Source of the DNA: Marasmius tenuissimus
Taxonomy: Eukaryota > Basidiomycota > Agaricomycetes > Agaricales > Marasmiaceae
DNA: 64,000 nt
Direction: 5' to 3'
Assembly: GCA_029532415.1 (NCBI GenBank)
Contig: JAQOTA010000042.1
Span: 682,001-746,000 of the forward strand
Under the pieces are notes generated by a model. It did no database searches. It was not told the DNA's origin and worked only from the letters and a program-made list of their open reading frames with translations. Numbering within the stretch: position 1 is the stretch's first letter; every line of letters begins with the position of its first letter. Shown piece after piece: positions 34,664 through 46,879 of this stretch. The translations under genes were made by a program, and so were the position numbers.

Positions 34664-36799
34664 CTACATGATTTCTCGTGACGTACTCATACCATTGAGC
34701 ATATCGATGAATGAAGATGTCGACGGACACATGGATTGAGAGCCCGTTTGGGAATGTCCTTCTTCGGCCGAGTCTTCGAGCTCAATGATTCTTCTATCGT
34801 GAGGATCACCTGAAGCAAGTGGAAGGTCTTAGAAGGAGCGAGTCGGAGTGAGGAGTACGCACCTTGAATTAATGTGGGGTACCCGTGATCTCGAGCATAA
34901 CGCTTCCCATCGGACTCGTAGCCCTTGTCGCGCAAATGTGTTTTGACAAACTCATACTGACTTTCCCACCACCATGACCCAATCCAGGTCTGAACTTCCA
35001 ATTGAGGTATTCCATGTCTTTCCCATTCATGCTCCGGAATCGGATTCTTTCCCTCTGGGTCCGACGACCAGTAAAATAAAGAATCAGGCAAGGGAACACG
35101 TATACAGTACAGTCCATTGATGTATTCCGTGCGGAGAGGTGGAACAAAAAGGTACGCAGGGGGATATTTTTTTGGGTTGTGGAGAAAGTTGCCGAAGAGA
35201 GAGAACCCCACCTCGTCAATGAGATCTGGATGAAAATATCAGATGATGGGAAACACGCAAAACTAAAATACTCAAACTCACAGATATAATCATGAACCAT
35301 TGATGAGTCGTGCTGACTGATATAGGCGATTCGAAGTCGATCTCGGGTTTCCATCAAAAGTCGCAATGAGAAACGTAGATTGACTTGAGCATGGTGGGTG
35401 TCAAAGATTTGAAGATCAATACGCGAACAGGCTAAGTCAATCAGTAAAGCAAATACTAGATGAATGTAAACGGGCACACCTTTGCTAGAGTAGCTCGCCT
35501 TGATCTTTTGGCTGCGAGATTCAAAGTGCCACTCGGGAGGCGGAGTAGAAAGGAAGTGAGCAAGAGCTTTGGTTACCTCGTAGTGATTGATAACGGCCCC
35601 GAAAGTCAGAGGGCCACTCTGTGCATTCTGCGACAGGTTGACCCTCCAGGTTTTCCCCAAGGACACAGTTAGGTCTAACAGGCCACCGAATGCGTGCTCA
35701 AAATGGGCGGTGATGTCATCGACGTCCAGTCTGGGACGAGTGCCTTGGGAAAGTGGGGTGGGTGAGAATTCGGAGTTGTCGTACTTGGGTTGTTTGATGG
35801 AGGTGGAAGCGGGGTCATAAAGCCAAGACCTGGCGTTGAGATCAAAAGTCCAGTCTGACCAGTTATCCAAGATCTGGTGTGCTATATTTAGCTATGTAGG
35901 GACAACTAAATTAAGTCAACTCACTGGAATTGTCAGAGATTCATCAGCACGAAGGGCTTGAAGTGCAGCTCTCTGAAGACTTTGTCAGCGAGGGTTAGAT
36001 ACGAAACAATAGCCATACACGTGAATAAACAAGATAGTTGTAGACTACATCATTCAAGCTGTACCGACCGGCAACCTCCCGTGCACTGGTCATCTCTGGA
36101 ATTCCAAACCAGTCAGTTGACCTTTGACAATCAGTTTTGTAAGCCGCAAAGCATACCTGCATGCAGAATAAACATTGGCATTTCTGACTTCACCAATCCT
36201 AACATCTGAGTGACTTGTGGTGATCTAGATTCAACTCTTGAGATAGAAGACCCCAGATTCGGGTGCCATATTGGGTCTCACCTGTTAGTTGAGTATGCCT
36301 CGTAGAACTCCCGCCATAACTTTTTTCTTTGTTAATCTGATGTTTAACTATTGATCATGAGGGCTTACCAGGTGCAGGATATCCTTATCTTCCTTATCCC
36401 TCGGCTCGACCGCGACTGCGGTGAACGTTCGGGAAGGCAATTGGGCAACTTCTACCGTTTGATATTTTTTGGTGACCCGAATCCGTCTCATTCGACCCCG
36501 AAACGGGTTTGTGCTCTTCACATAAAGGCTCTTGTTGACTGATGAAACCTCGCTTCGGAGTATTAAATCACCCAGGAAGAATTCTCTGAATAGGTTTTGG
36601 CTTGGCTGTGTAAAAATGCAAGTCAGGTTGTGCTTCAAAAATCACTGAGATGACACACCATAAGTCTGTTTGACCCTTGACCTTTGCATGTTTCGGACTG
36701 ACAGTGGTGTATGTTTGTCGTGACATTTCCAGAGACATGCTGAAATTGTGGATTACCAACAAAAGTAAGGTCTCGGGAATGTTCGAAAAAAGTGGACAT
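34664..36799 (-). CDS. Copy D of the repeated gene family, most complete within the window
   Basis: The start at 36799 gives MSTFFEHSRDLTFVGNPQFQ followed by HVSGN. An intron (GTGTGTCATC to TTACACAG, in phase) joins to PSQNLFREFFLGDLILRS, YVKSTNPFRGRMRRIRV and VEVAQLPSRTFTAVAVEP. Later exons include KKLWREFYEAYSTN, WTFDLNARSWLYDPASTS and NLRFSLRLLMETRDRL. The block AYLFVPPLRTEYINGLYC then leads to FYWSSDPEGKNPIPEHEW and ARDHGYPTLIQG. The last exon, GDPHDRRIIELEDSAEEG to STSREIM, stops at 34664, shorter than the E-type tail. Function is unknown: there is no catalytic motif, signal peptide or clear membrane helix. The conserved intron pattern across copies argues for a once-functional gene of about 500 residues. 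I saw no stop in the parts I followed, but the central exons were not checked base by base. Confidence 0.65.
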
Positions 36800-38170
36800 T
36801 GTGGTAAAGGCAAGGGAGAAGTAGGGTTGGAGCAAGATGTTCTTATATTTGTGAGATCCCGGTTCATATTCTTTCACACACTCAAAAAACCACCAACAAA
36901 CAGCTTTGAGATGCATACCTACGATCTGATGCTTGAGGTAAACTCTATAAAAGGCTATAGCACACTGTTTCAACATCACTGACTCAGAAGGTTTCCTCAA
37001 TTGGAACTTCCACAAACATTGACTGACTACCAGTGCACACAAAGGACATGTATAGAGACAGGTGCACTTCAGACTACACATGAATTATCACTCCAAGAGT
37101 TTCAACTGAGACACAAGGATGTGGACTTTTGCAGGTGCAACAGCATGAGAAAGATGTCAATCTTAGCTATTTAGCCGGTCTTGCAGACTGACCGGCCCGA
37201 CAGAGCTCCACACTATCAGGTGGCATTCAGGAACATACCTCAAAGAGGTTTTGGGTTTGAGGGATGTATAATAGCCACCGTGGCACAGCAAATGATGGAG
37301 AAATTGGAAAAGTTCTCTTGTTTCCACCAAAAGAGTCAGCCTGTGAGAATTCTGGCATGGTCGCGCCGATTAGTCTGTACAGGCTGACAGTGATGACAGT
37401 TGGGACTGAATAATGACCTTTACCAATGTGGGAATCAAAAATCATCATCAATCGGACAGTCAATGGAAACATGAGCCTAACAGGCCGCAGCTTTGGAGCA
37501 AATGCCGAGACTCTTTTGGCTGGCCCATTCACTGGTTCTTCTTGAAGTTGCTCTCCAAGTGCCTGACAGTATCTCAGCTGGAGAAGTGATCACCCTGTTT
37601 CTAGTCTAGCAGCATGTTTCCAATTCATGTGTCTGTCAGGCCTTGCATAACTGTCAATACTTCCTCAAAAAACAACACCCAACAAACTCTTGACATCCAA
37701 ACTTCAACAATGTATTGTCTGCTCAGGATGGTGACACAGTAATCAAGAAAGGTCAAGGAGAGGTGATGCAGCACCCTTGTATTATCTAGCTAATCCTGTG
37801 TTGACCTTTTGTGGCAGGGAATGACGCCACAAAGATGCTTCAAGCGACCCATGTGCATTCTTGCTGTCATGCCCTACACAAATTGACAGTATCAGAAAAA
37901 CTGCTACCAGCTGATCTCACATTTGTTTACCAGGGGTATGACCATCTATGATAATTGACGAGCAGATCATCAGGGGATCTTACGCAGAAGATTTCGCCCA
38001 TTTCAGCATCTGATTCCATCAATGTATCATGTTTTATCTCAACATAATCACCTCTGTCAAGAAGGTACCAAGAAATCGATAGAGTCACAGATAACTTAGT
38101 TGACGGACAAGCCCTATAAATAATGTCGGTACCACAGTGTGACTCATTGTTACTTGTTGGTGCCACTCGT
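36800..38170. other. Spacer upstream of copy D
   Basis: The first 200 bases presumably hold the promoter of copy D and share scattered similarity with 46800-46990 upstream of copy F (CTCTATAAAAGGCTATAGCA here against CTCCACAAAAGGATTGGTTC there). The remainder has no recognisable gene. A short inverted pair, GCCGGTC and GACCGGC, lies at about 37170-37195. Confidence 0.35.
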
Positions 38171-38177
38171 ATTCCTG

Positions 38178-39584
38178 ATGACTACCCCTGCCTTACACGG
38201 TAAGCAGTTTGTTGAGGAAAAATTTGCGTATGACGTTCTGGCCCCCGTTCTGGTAACTGCGGTAAGTCTTCTTAGCTCTGTATCCTTCATTGTAGCTGAC
38301 TCATTACACTCAGATCCAAATCCTTCTTTACGGTGCCTACATTCTACTTTTCCGAATTGGTTTCAGAATTCTACAGAGGCACAAGCGAGAGAAAAGAAAA
38401 GGGCACCGCTTGGCTCAACTAGTGCTCATTCCCCTCTTTATCCTCGCGTACCTGGTAGTTCCCATCAATATGGCTTGGGATATCCCGAGGTTGAAGGACG
38501 CGTATTGGGCCATCTCGGGTCTTGAGCCTAGCACGGCAACCCAGATCTCCTTTCATACCCTGGAGTAAGTACTCAATCCTTGGTTCCGACACTGTCTCCT
38601 TCATCAAGTTTCAACGAGCTTTGATGTTCAGGATGTGCCGTTTCGTGATTGGACTGTTTATGACGGGAGCCTCAAGTTATGTCGCGCTGGCGAAACGCAC
38701 TTCTGACACGTTACCCAAAGTTTGATCGCAGATATCATTTTAGTGAGCATGACAAAGAAAAGTACGACCACAAGTCCTGACTGCGCTCACTTCGGCAACA
38801 GGTTTATTGCTGTTTCGTAATCTGTGGGTGGGAAAGAATAGCTACAGACTTGTGTTGCCCGTCCGCTGTGTTATTATCGATGGTGAGAGTCAGACCCAAT
38901 CTTACGCTCGACCCTAGAAATTATGGTATCGGGCGGGACAACATCTATTTGGGCAATGAGCTTAATGCTTTCATCTGACAGAAAGCCTCCAACATAGAAT
39001 TTGCAAGTCAACATATTCGACATCACAAATGCCGCTACGGCCTGTGCGTCTTTGCAGATGCTCATGAACACCGGTTTTACAGTCATCATAGGTGATTTCC
39101 GAGCGCTGCTGTAAGTCCCTATGGACAACCAATCACATCTCTAGCCGGTAGAATTTTATGGGTTTTTGCCAGAATGTCCGAAACGGAGAGGCCCAGACAA
39201 TTACAGACGATTGTGGCGATATTGCAAATGTGAGCTATTGGCGCGTTCTTTTCTGTCAACTTGTTGTGCACGAGAGTAGACTCATACACACTGCATCTAG
39301 TCAGCTGGATACTGTACTTTGTGCTCAAATTTTGTCTCCCGGTCCATACAATTGACACAGGGTCAATACTGTTCCAAGTGACGGTGAGGATCTCTATGGC
39401 TCGCTGCGGCCCACATTTTGGCTCTAAAAACTCGCAGGGAATTGCTCCTACACTTTTACTAGTTCGGGCAAATACTAGAGAAAGGGGAACGGGCGAGGAG
39501 ACTACCTTTGTTGTTGACTCTAAGCATCTAGCCTTGTCAAGCCCAGTCGACGAAGAGTTCGCCCCAGATCACTCCAGGAAGTAA
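38178..39584 (+). pseudogene. Seven-helix membrane protein, decayed paralog of the 12.3-13.7 kb gene
   Basis: Exon 1 (38178-38261) reads MTTPALHGKQFVEEKFAYDV then LAPVLVTA. Exon 2 (38314-38564) continues in phase with IQILLYGAYILLFRIGFRIL, then LAQLVLIPLFILAYLVVPIN, and WDIPRLKDAYWAISGLEP. These correspond to YLYGAYTVLYILCMHIL and the second helix of the gene at 12269-13733. Later parts, such as DVPFRDWTVYDGSLK and VYCCFVICGWERIA, are broken by stops. The end contains the family signature in the form NSQGIAPTLLLVRA, with a tail to 39584. The direction is opposite to its paralog. At least one TGA within the third exon region (near 38703) indicates a pseudogene. Confidence 0.6.
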
Positions 39585-39599
39585 TCTATGATCCGAGGA

Positions 39600-40610
39600 G
39601 AATGTACCGTCATAAAAACAAAGACTCGAAGGATCACTGTAAAATGTCTCGAAAGAGTATACATATAACCTAGCCCGTGTAGCCACAGACTTTGTCGTTT
39701 CGATAGTACCTTCCCTCTTTTTGCTCGTGTCTCTTATTCCGTTAGGAAATAAGAGGTTTTGGCCCTTGGGACCTCAATAAAGTTTTAACAATGTTTCGAA
39801 GGTCGTCCTCTTCATAGTCATACAGGGATCAGATTGCTACACTAACCTAACACGGGAGTGAAGTCAGTGTGGGTGAGGTTACTTATCGACTTCCAGCTCC
39901 CTCAATAACGCAATGGTTAAGCACCTTTACCGTTGCGAGCGAACTACGATGGTTATGCTTTGGAGTAATCACCCATGGCGTATCTGTCACGAATAAGTGA
40001 AAAAGCCCTCACTTGCTGATTTGTTGGCGTTACCCAATGTTCGGATGATCAGTGATCATAATACTGATTTACCCGCGCTGCGATGCGTCAAAGTCATGGC
40101 TAGTGGGTGGTCCTGCCTTTTGCCGTTGGTAAAGTAGTTCAATCATTGGAGGTTTGGAAACTTTTCCTGGACTGTCGTCCCAAACGGTGAGTAAACAACA
40201 CCAGCGGCGGCCGATACTAGGTGTCTCTCCCCTTAACTTCATTGCGATTTCCAAATCTAATGACATCTGAAAAAAAAAAGAAATTTGTTTTGCCTGCTCT
40301 TGAACTTTTCTCTGTGACATCACACTGGTATTACCAGCCTGGTCAAATTATTGTGAGTTGTGCCACATCCCGGGGGATCCCTTGGTGGATTCATCACATT
40401 GCTCCTTCCCTCAGTTCCTCTATTATCACTTGTGTACCCAGAATACTTGGAATCTATGATTTCTCTCTTCCAATTTAGCAGTGCACAAGTACTGGAGCCA
40501 CGAGAAAGTGTTCACTGACTGGAAAACTCCGGGAGCTCCGGAGAATTGATTCCCATGTGCGAGACACAGTGATCTCTGCCTGACGTCACACAGTGGAATT
40601 TTCAGGAGTG
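39600..40610. other. Spacer with one arm of an inverted repeat
   Basis: No gene is recognised. ATTTCCAAATCTAATGACAT followed by CTGAAAAAAAAAAG (about 40249-40285) is the inverse of about 40773-40815, so the two arms bracket the MITE at 40616-40755. A short hairpin, CTCTTATTCC with GGAAATAAGAG, lies near 39731-39755. Confidence 0.4.
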
Positions 40611-40615
40611 GGTGA

Positions 40616-40755
40616 CACTGGGTGCAAAATAACATAATACACGTCGCTTTATTTGAACTTTATGTTGAAATCATCCTGAATTTTGCGTTTTTTAGAATAA
40701 ATTCAACATAAAGTTAGCATAAAGCTATGCGTATTATATTATCTTGCACCCAGTG
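40616..40755. mobile_element. 140-bp MITE with CACTG termini, TGA target duplication
   Basis: It begins CACTGGGTGCAAAATAACAT and ends ATTATCTTGCACCCAGTG, with about 27-base imperfect inverted ends. TGA flanks both sides (40613-40615 and 40756-40758). The AT-rich interior contains an additional inverted pair built on TTTATGTTGAA / TTCAACATAAAG. The termini match those of the 300-bp elements. Confidence 0.88.
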
Positions 40756-40829
40756 TGAAATAAGTTTCTTTTTTTTTCTTTCAGATGTCATTAGATTTGG
40801 AAATCACAATAAAGAAAATGTGGTTCCAA

Positions 40830-41840
40830 AATTGAGTGAGTGAGAGGTATGGTGATACCTCTGGATATCATCTAGTGGAGCGTCGAAATTTGGAAGCTAG
40901 GTGTGGTTCTGGATTTTAAGGCAAACAGTCTCTCGTTTGTGTGATTTTAATCTGAGTTTCTGAGCCATGGCATATGCCCCCCCTGATACATTCTCTATTT
41001 GTGAGGGCAGTTGCTCAATCTGGAGCAGGGTTTTATGAGTCATTTCGGCGTACCGGAGATGGGCCACTGCACTTCATATTACACAAGAGAACATTGTAGT
41101 ACTCTCTGTGTTTTGGGCTATACTTTCGTGTTGAGGTATCAGCCCATGACATTTGAAATACCTTCCAGTCGGATCTAGGCTGTATAAATGGTTGAAGCCC
41201 GCCTTATGTGTAACAACATGTATCAGCAGCGTACTCCTACCCTCGGGGCATGGTTATTGCTCACGTAAGCCATGGTTACCCCCCTGGCTACCTGGTCGAT
41301 TACTCTACCTGGGCAACCCCATGCCCACAACATCATGGGCGCTTCCAGGCGCTTGCACAGTAGTTCGCACAGATCTCGAATCAATGTCTCGGTAATCATC
41401 TCTAGTCTTATCTCTGGGGCCCCACATCCGGTGTAAATAGACTACAAGATTTGAATGAAAGACAATCACCCTTCCAAGCATCTTGATCAGCTCATTTTCC
41501 ACTGGAAGTACCCTAAACAGCCATTCTGGGCTTGCTGGTGAGTCTCCTCCTCCCATACCGGGGAGCTATAGCACTCTGTAGACTCAAGCTGCTTCTCAGT
41601 AGATCATAGACACACGGTAGACCACCATGAGCCCTTCAAGAGACCAATACATGTCTGCCCTCCTCATCTCGAGGATCCAATCTGCTTGGATCAGCTGTGT
41701 TTACAGAGGCAAATGACCATAGCGCCAATTGTCCAACCACCCTTCTGTTGATTGTACAATGTCCAGGTGGACAAGACATGTAAGTCAAATGACTCCATTC
41801 CCCAACAACACAATCCTTCGCTCAGACACCTCATCTTTCC
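40830..41840. other. Unassigned spacer
   Basis: Short open frames occur on both strands, but I recognise no domain, intron pattern or repeat. Confidence 0.35.
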
Positions 41841-41843
41841 CCC

Positions 41844-42413
41844 ATGAACCCTCAAACTCCAGTACCACCTGACTTGAGCCTCGGCACAATACCCTTTGCT
41901 GTCTTGGACGACACTCCAGTTCCCAGCTCAATACTGCTTCCAGCCACTTCTCTTCCACCATGGCTCTACAAGCCAGCTGACTTCCAGTGCGTTGTGTTGA
42001 TCCTGCTACTTTGGGGCAACAACTTGCTCACTTGCTTACTCGGCTCAGTAGCTTGAATAAGACCCAGGTTGTCAACCTGGTACTGAAGCAGAGCCACCTC
42101 TGGCCAGTACCTCCTGGCAAAAAAGTTCAATCACACGCTAGTCAAACGCAACACTGTCAAGGATGCTCTTATTGCAGAGTTACTGAACAAGGAGAATGGG
42201 TTCACAACGTGTGAGCCTTGCAAATTGGCTCAATCCACTGTCCTACCATATACACCACATTCTATCCCAAATAACGCCAACTCTCAAGCTGCGGTGCCCA
42301 TTTCACTGCCTAGTATCCCTACTAGCGAGGTCGGATCTCATCATAACGCGCTGATCAAAGAAAGTGTACTCACTCACCTGGTTGTAGTAGGGAGTCCCTA
42401 CAAATTACTATAG
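41844..42413 (+). pseudogene. Hypothetical coding relic, possible SAP-like segment
   Basis: Two overlapping frames together give a protein-like string: MNPQTPVPPDLSLGTIPFAV then a Pro-rich region, then LNKTQVVNLVLKQSHLW, then after a frame change KFNHTLVKRNTVKDALIAEL and LNKENGFTTC. The pattern LxxLNKxQLxxLxL with a later TVKDALIxxL resembles a SAP/HeH-type nucleic-acid-binding helix pair, but the match is weak. The frame change near 42120, at CAAAAAAGTT, suggests a broken gene. Confidence 0.3.
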
Positions 42414-42851
42414 GCACTAGTAATAATGAAGCATAAACAGACTTAGCACAAAAATGTCCAACACCAGAGTGGGGACAAACTCGCCACTTACTTGCCCAAA
42501 GGCTACCTTGCCTGTTGCACATCTTTCTCTGGATTCCTGAGGTGCTCTAGCCTTGCTCTCAGGAGAAATAGTGCTACAGTGACTCAAGTATAAGTCAAGT
42601 AGGTGTTGCAATTTTTGAGTCTTGCCGGCAGCTGATAAAGTATGGTTTTCTGACTGCTATGTCACGTGTTTTCCTTATTTCTCAACACCTGGTGCCGGCA
42701 TGGTTTAGCCTTAGTATAGAAGCCTTTGTTCTATGTCTCACAGTCAAAATCGTCAGTAGTTACAACTCTCTGCCAGGTTAATATGCAAGGGATATGGATT
42801 GGGCGGAGAGGGGAAGGTCATCATATTAAGAGTAGCAGTGTGCATAAATAA

Positions 42852-42990
42852 GACCATATGGTCTAGTAGAAAAAAACAACAACTACAAGAAAGACCTTAT
42901 AAGGTCCATGAGGTCGCGAGTTCAAATACCAGTGGATCAGCCGGCATGTAAGTGCCAGCAAGACTTTATTATGTGTTATCCCAGGACCCT
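42852..42990 (+). repeat. tRNA-derived SINE-like sequence
   Basis: An A-box-like TGGTCTAGTAG (42859-42869) and a B-box-like GAGTTCAAATACC (42918-42930) lie 48 bases apart, the spacing of an internal RNA polymerase III promoter. The sequence does not fold as an intact tRNA, so a SINE head or tRNA relic is more likely. No target duplication could be fixed. Confidence 0.45.
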
Positions 42991-42999
42991 TATAGTTAA

Positions 43000-44340
43000 C
43001 CTTTTATGGCACCTTATTGGCAGAACGTTTTTATGACAATCCCTTAAAAGGTACCTGTCCCTGATATTCACTTATATTGCCTTTTAATGGCTTATATTCA
43101 GTTTCCGGAACTTTGCAACACACGTTTCATCTCGGACAGTTCTCGATAATATTCCCCTGCTACCTGCTGGCTTACTCGGTACTTCTCCGACCCCAATGCC
43201 ATTCTCTGTGGCACAGGAACTCCTCTAATATTGGTTATACTCATGTCATTGACTGTACAAGAGGTCTGCCCGCAGTACTGGATGGAAAAGTTACTGACGT
43301 ACTCTGGACGTACTGCGACAGCGACTCAGGGCGAAATTTTATTGAGGTCGACAGTCATTGTCAGGTTTATTTTATTGGGCTAAGGTGTGTTGGAGAAAGT
43401 CATTCTTCAGGGTTTTTGGTCTAAACTTGCCATAAGTGCTTTGAAGACTCGGGTTGTGCTTATTTTGGAGTATCCCTCAACAGGCTCTGCTCATTCTGCT
43501 CCTCGCACACCCCCAGCTTCTTGGTACTGGCTACACAATGCTCTACCCTGAAACCATCCCATTGTTACTCAGAATAATAAGACAGAATTTGTGGAATTCC
43601 TGCCAGAGCTACCCTGAAAACAATGTTTCATGGAGAAATAACAATCAGCAAGTCAAGGCAAGCATATTTAGTACCTATAACAACCTGAAAGATGTGTTTG
43701 CTCACTTGGAAAAAGTAGCTACTGCCCTCCTCTTCACGTGAAACACATTTTCGGCTTCTGTTGCCCCTAAAATCCATGTTTATCCATGTCCACTGCATGT
43801 TTATGCTTGTATCTTATCATTTACCATTGAAGACTAATATATTCATCTTGACTACGAATTTTCCGTGTTGACGATGGCGGAATGAAGAAACTCTCGAAGT
43901 TTTGCTCGCACGCGGTGCCTCTCAAAACGCGAAATTTTGCTAAGTCCTTTGTCACATTTCCGTGACCCACCTAAAAGTACAAGGTTGAGCCCAGTCAGTA
44001 TGGCATGCAAGAGGCTCCAGATCCGTCCAATCTGTATAACTGAAGTGTCGCATGGCAGGCTGATAAATGCCTGCGGCACAGAATGCCGACGGTCACATGC
44101 ATCATGTTCTGAATTACTCATTGAGCTGCTGAACCATCAGTGACCACAATCACACCAAGATGTGTCTCAGCACACCAGAATGCTGTATTTCTCACTGAAA
44201 GGAGCTCATCTTGACCTGTGGTCCGTTCAGCAAACTCTACAACCGTACAACACAAATACCATACCAATTACTCCTGCTCACCGTGCGCAGTTACAGCGCA
44301 ACAAGTACTTGTTGAGTGTTTGGACATGTGTATTGCTTGA
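43000..44340. other. Unassigned spacer
   Basis: Open frames at 43077-43424, 43454-43741 and 44162-44401 have no recognisable motifs. No repeat copies are found elsewhere in the window. Confidence 0.35.
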
Positions 44341-44348
44341 TTATTACA

Positions 44349-44483
44349 CACTGGATGCAAAACAACATAATACCCATCACTTTATTCAAACTCCATGTTG
44401 AAATTATCCCAGATTTTGCATTTTCTAGAATAAATTCAACATAAAGTTTGCATAAAGCTACACATATTATATTATCTTGCACT
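44349..44483. mobile_element. CACTG-ended MITE lacking its right terminus
   Basis: It begins CACTGGATGCAAAACAACAT and follows the 140-bp element at 40616 along its length (shared TAGAATAAATTCAACATAAA). The right end stops at TATCTTGCACT, where the sequence passes straight into CTACAAATCCTGAGG, the 3-prime end of family copy F. The missing CCAGTG and missing target duplication imply a deletion at the junction. Confidence 0.75.
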
Positions 44484-46799
44484 CTACAAATCCTGAGGAT
44501 TAACCAGATCCCATCCATCCTGAACATCAGTGGGGCTTCCTGAGCTCACGGGCCCGGATTCTCTCTCCTCTTGTGCTTGGGAGAAACAGCTATCAATAGC
44601 TATTTAGAATAGGGATGTATAAATATTCATAAAATATTTGTACCATTCGTCCTTGTCCAAATTCCAAAGCCTTTCACCAGGATGGCAGGGATTGAAGATT
44701 TTTTCTCATGCACAACTTCAGATTGTGTAGGTGTATCAACCAGTGAAAATGTTGATGGGGAAGTGAGTTGAGATCTTGAGGTGGACAGTTCTTCATCATC
44801 CGAGTTATCAAGCTTGGTTATCCTTCTATCATGAGGATCACCTGGAGCAAGCATCAGGTTGTATTGGAGTTAGAATAAATACAACACACACCTCGTATCA
44901 AATTGGGATAGCCATGATCTCGAGCATACTGCTTGCCATTGGACTCGTAACCTTTCTTGTGTAGATATGTCTCAACAAGGTTGTACTCGTCATACCACCA
45001 AAACGACCCAATCCATGTCTCAACCCTCAGTTTAGGTATCCCATACTTCTCCCAATCCTTCTCTGGAATTGTACCCTTTCCTTCTGGGTCTGATGTCCAG
45101 TAGAACAGCAGGTCAGGGAAGGGAGCATGTACACAGTACATTCAATTAATGTGCTCGATGCAGAGTGGTGAAACAAAGAGGTAAGCAGGTGGAGAGGATG
45201 CGTAGTTATGGGGAAATTTGCCAACAAGGATGAATCCCACGTCATGAACGAGGTCTGGATATAGATGTTAGATGGAGGTGAATATTCAAATGTAAACTAG
45301 TCAAAAACTCACAGATATTGTCACCAACCATCGAGGGGTCATGCTGACAGAGATAGGCCCTGCAGAGTTGATCTCGGTCCTTCAACAGAAGGCGCATTGA
45401 GAAGTGTGGATGGATTCGAGCCTCGTGGATGTTGGTGGATTGAAAATCAACTCATGAGCATACTACATTACTCAGCAAAGTATTGGATAAGCAGATGGAT
45501 GCAGGCGCACCTTTTTCAGAGTAACTTGCCTTGATTTTGTTGTTGTGAGATTCAAAGTGCCATTCAGGAGGCGGAGTGGAGGGGAAGTGAGCAAGAATAC
45601 CACTTCCATCCCCGTCGACGACAGTGCCAAATGTTAGAAGGACATGTGGTGCAAAGTCTGACGGGTCCTCCCAACCCGTGTTCCCAAAAGACACAATCAG
45701 GTGCAACAGGCTGCCTAGAGTATGTTCACAATAGGCAGTAATGTCATTGACATCGAGTTTGGGATGAGTTCCTTCGGGAAGTGGGGTGAGGGAAAGGTTG
45801 TAAATGTCATCCCCCCATTGTCCGATGGAGGTAGTTGGGTCATAAAGCCAAGATCCAGTGTTAAGATCGAATGTCCAGTCAGACACATCCTCCGGAACCT
45901 GGTGTGCTATTTTTAGCCAGGAACCATGCAAGATAGTCAACTCACCGGAAAAGCCACAGAGTCGTCCACATGGAGGGCTCCATGGGCTATTAGCAAAGAG
46001 GGGGGATAGAAGACTAATAGTCATACCTGTGTATACACAAGGTAGCTGTCAATCAATCCTCCATATTTCCATTGAAGCTCTCTCCCATTGGCCAGCTCTG
46101 GATTCCAACCCAGTTAGCCAGCTTTGACAAACGGTTTTGCATAACCCGTCGTACGTGCATGAAGGATAAAAGTCGGCATCTCTGACACCACCAATCCCAA
46201 CATTTGAGTAAACCTTGGTGATCTAGATGCAATGTCTCAGATGGCCCCAAAATTCTTGTGCTGAACTAAGCCACACCTGTTAGTTGAATAAGCCTCATAG
46301 AACTCCTTCCATATCTTTCTCTTTGTCAATCTGATTGCCACTTTGTTGATAGTTATGAGTGCCCACCATGTGCATGATATTCTTGTTGTTTCTATCCTCT
46401 GGCTCGACAGTAACAGTGGTGAACATTCAACTTGAAGGCATCTGGGCAACTTCCACATTCTGGTATTTCTTTGTAACCCGAACTTCCCGCCTCATCCCGC
46501 CACGAAACGGATTTGTGTTCTTTACATATAGTATTGTATCCATGGACGAAACCTCACTCAAGTATCAAGTCACCCAAGAAGAATTCCCTGAATAGATCCT
46601 GCTTCAGCTGATCGAAGCTGTAGGTAAGGCTTATTATACGCAGATTACCCAGAGGACATACCATAAGCCTGTTTGCGGATCAACCTTCGCAAGTTCCGGA
46701 CTGGCATTGGTGTACATGTGTGACATTCCCAGAGATGTGCTGAAATTGCTGATTGCCAATGAAAGTGAAATTTCGGGAGTTTTGGAAGAAGTTGGACAT
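44484..46799 (-). pseudogene. Copy F of the repeated gene family
   Basis: The start exon MSNFFQNSRNFTFIGNQQFQ then HISGN begins at 46799. Further exons include VSSMDTILYVKNTNPFRG, KRKIWKEFYEAYSTNR (about 46290), RSPRFTQMLGLVVSEMPTFI (about 46210), WTFDLNTGSWLYDP and VDVNDITAYCEHTLGSLL-like sequence. ARDHGYPNLIRG and GDPHDRRITKLDNSDDEE follow. The C-terminal exon reads VDTPTQSEVVHEKKSSIPAI but meets a TGA after NGTNIL near 44627. The remaining 140 bases still resemble the family tail (GFVDPHDL-like sequence ending at TAG 44484-44486). So the last exon is frameshifted or truncated, and near 45145 the block that reads MYC in other copies is altered upstream. Confidence 0.68.
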
Positions 46800-46879
46800 T
46801 GTGGTAGGGGGCAAAGAAGAACAAGGGCGAGTGTGGACGTTGCTCGTAGAGGATTCTAGCTTACATTCCCCTTGCCTTG

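Noticed and set aside
39731..39755. A hairpin CTCTTATTCC / GGAAATAAGAG followed by T-rich sequence, like a bacterial terminator
   Set aside because: The genome is eukaryotic and no gene ends there.
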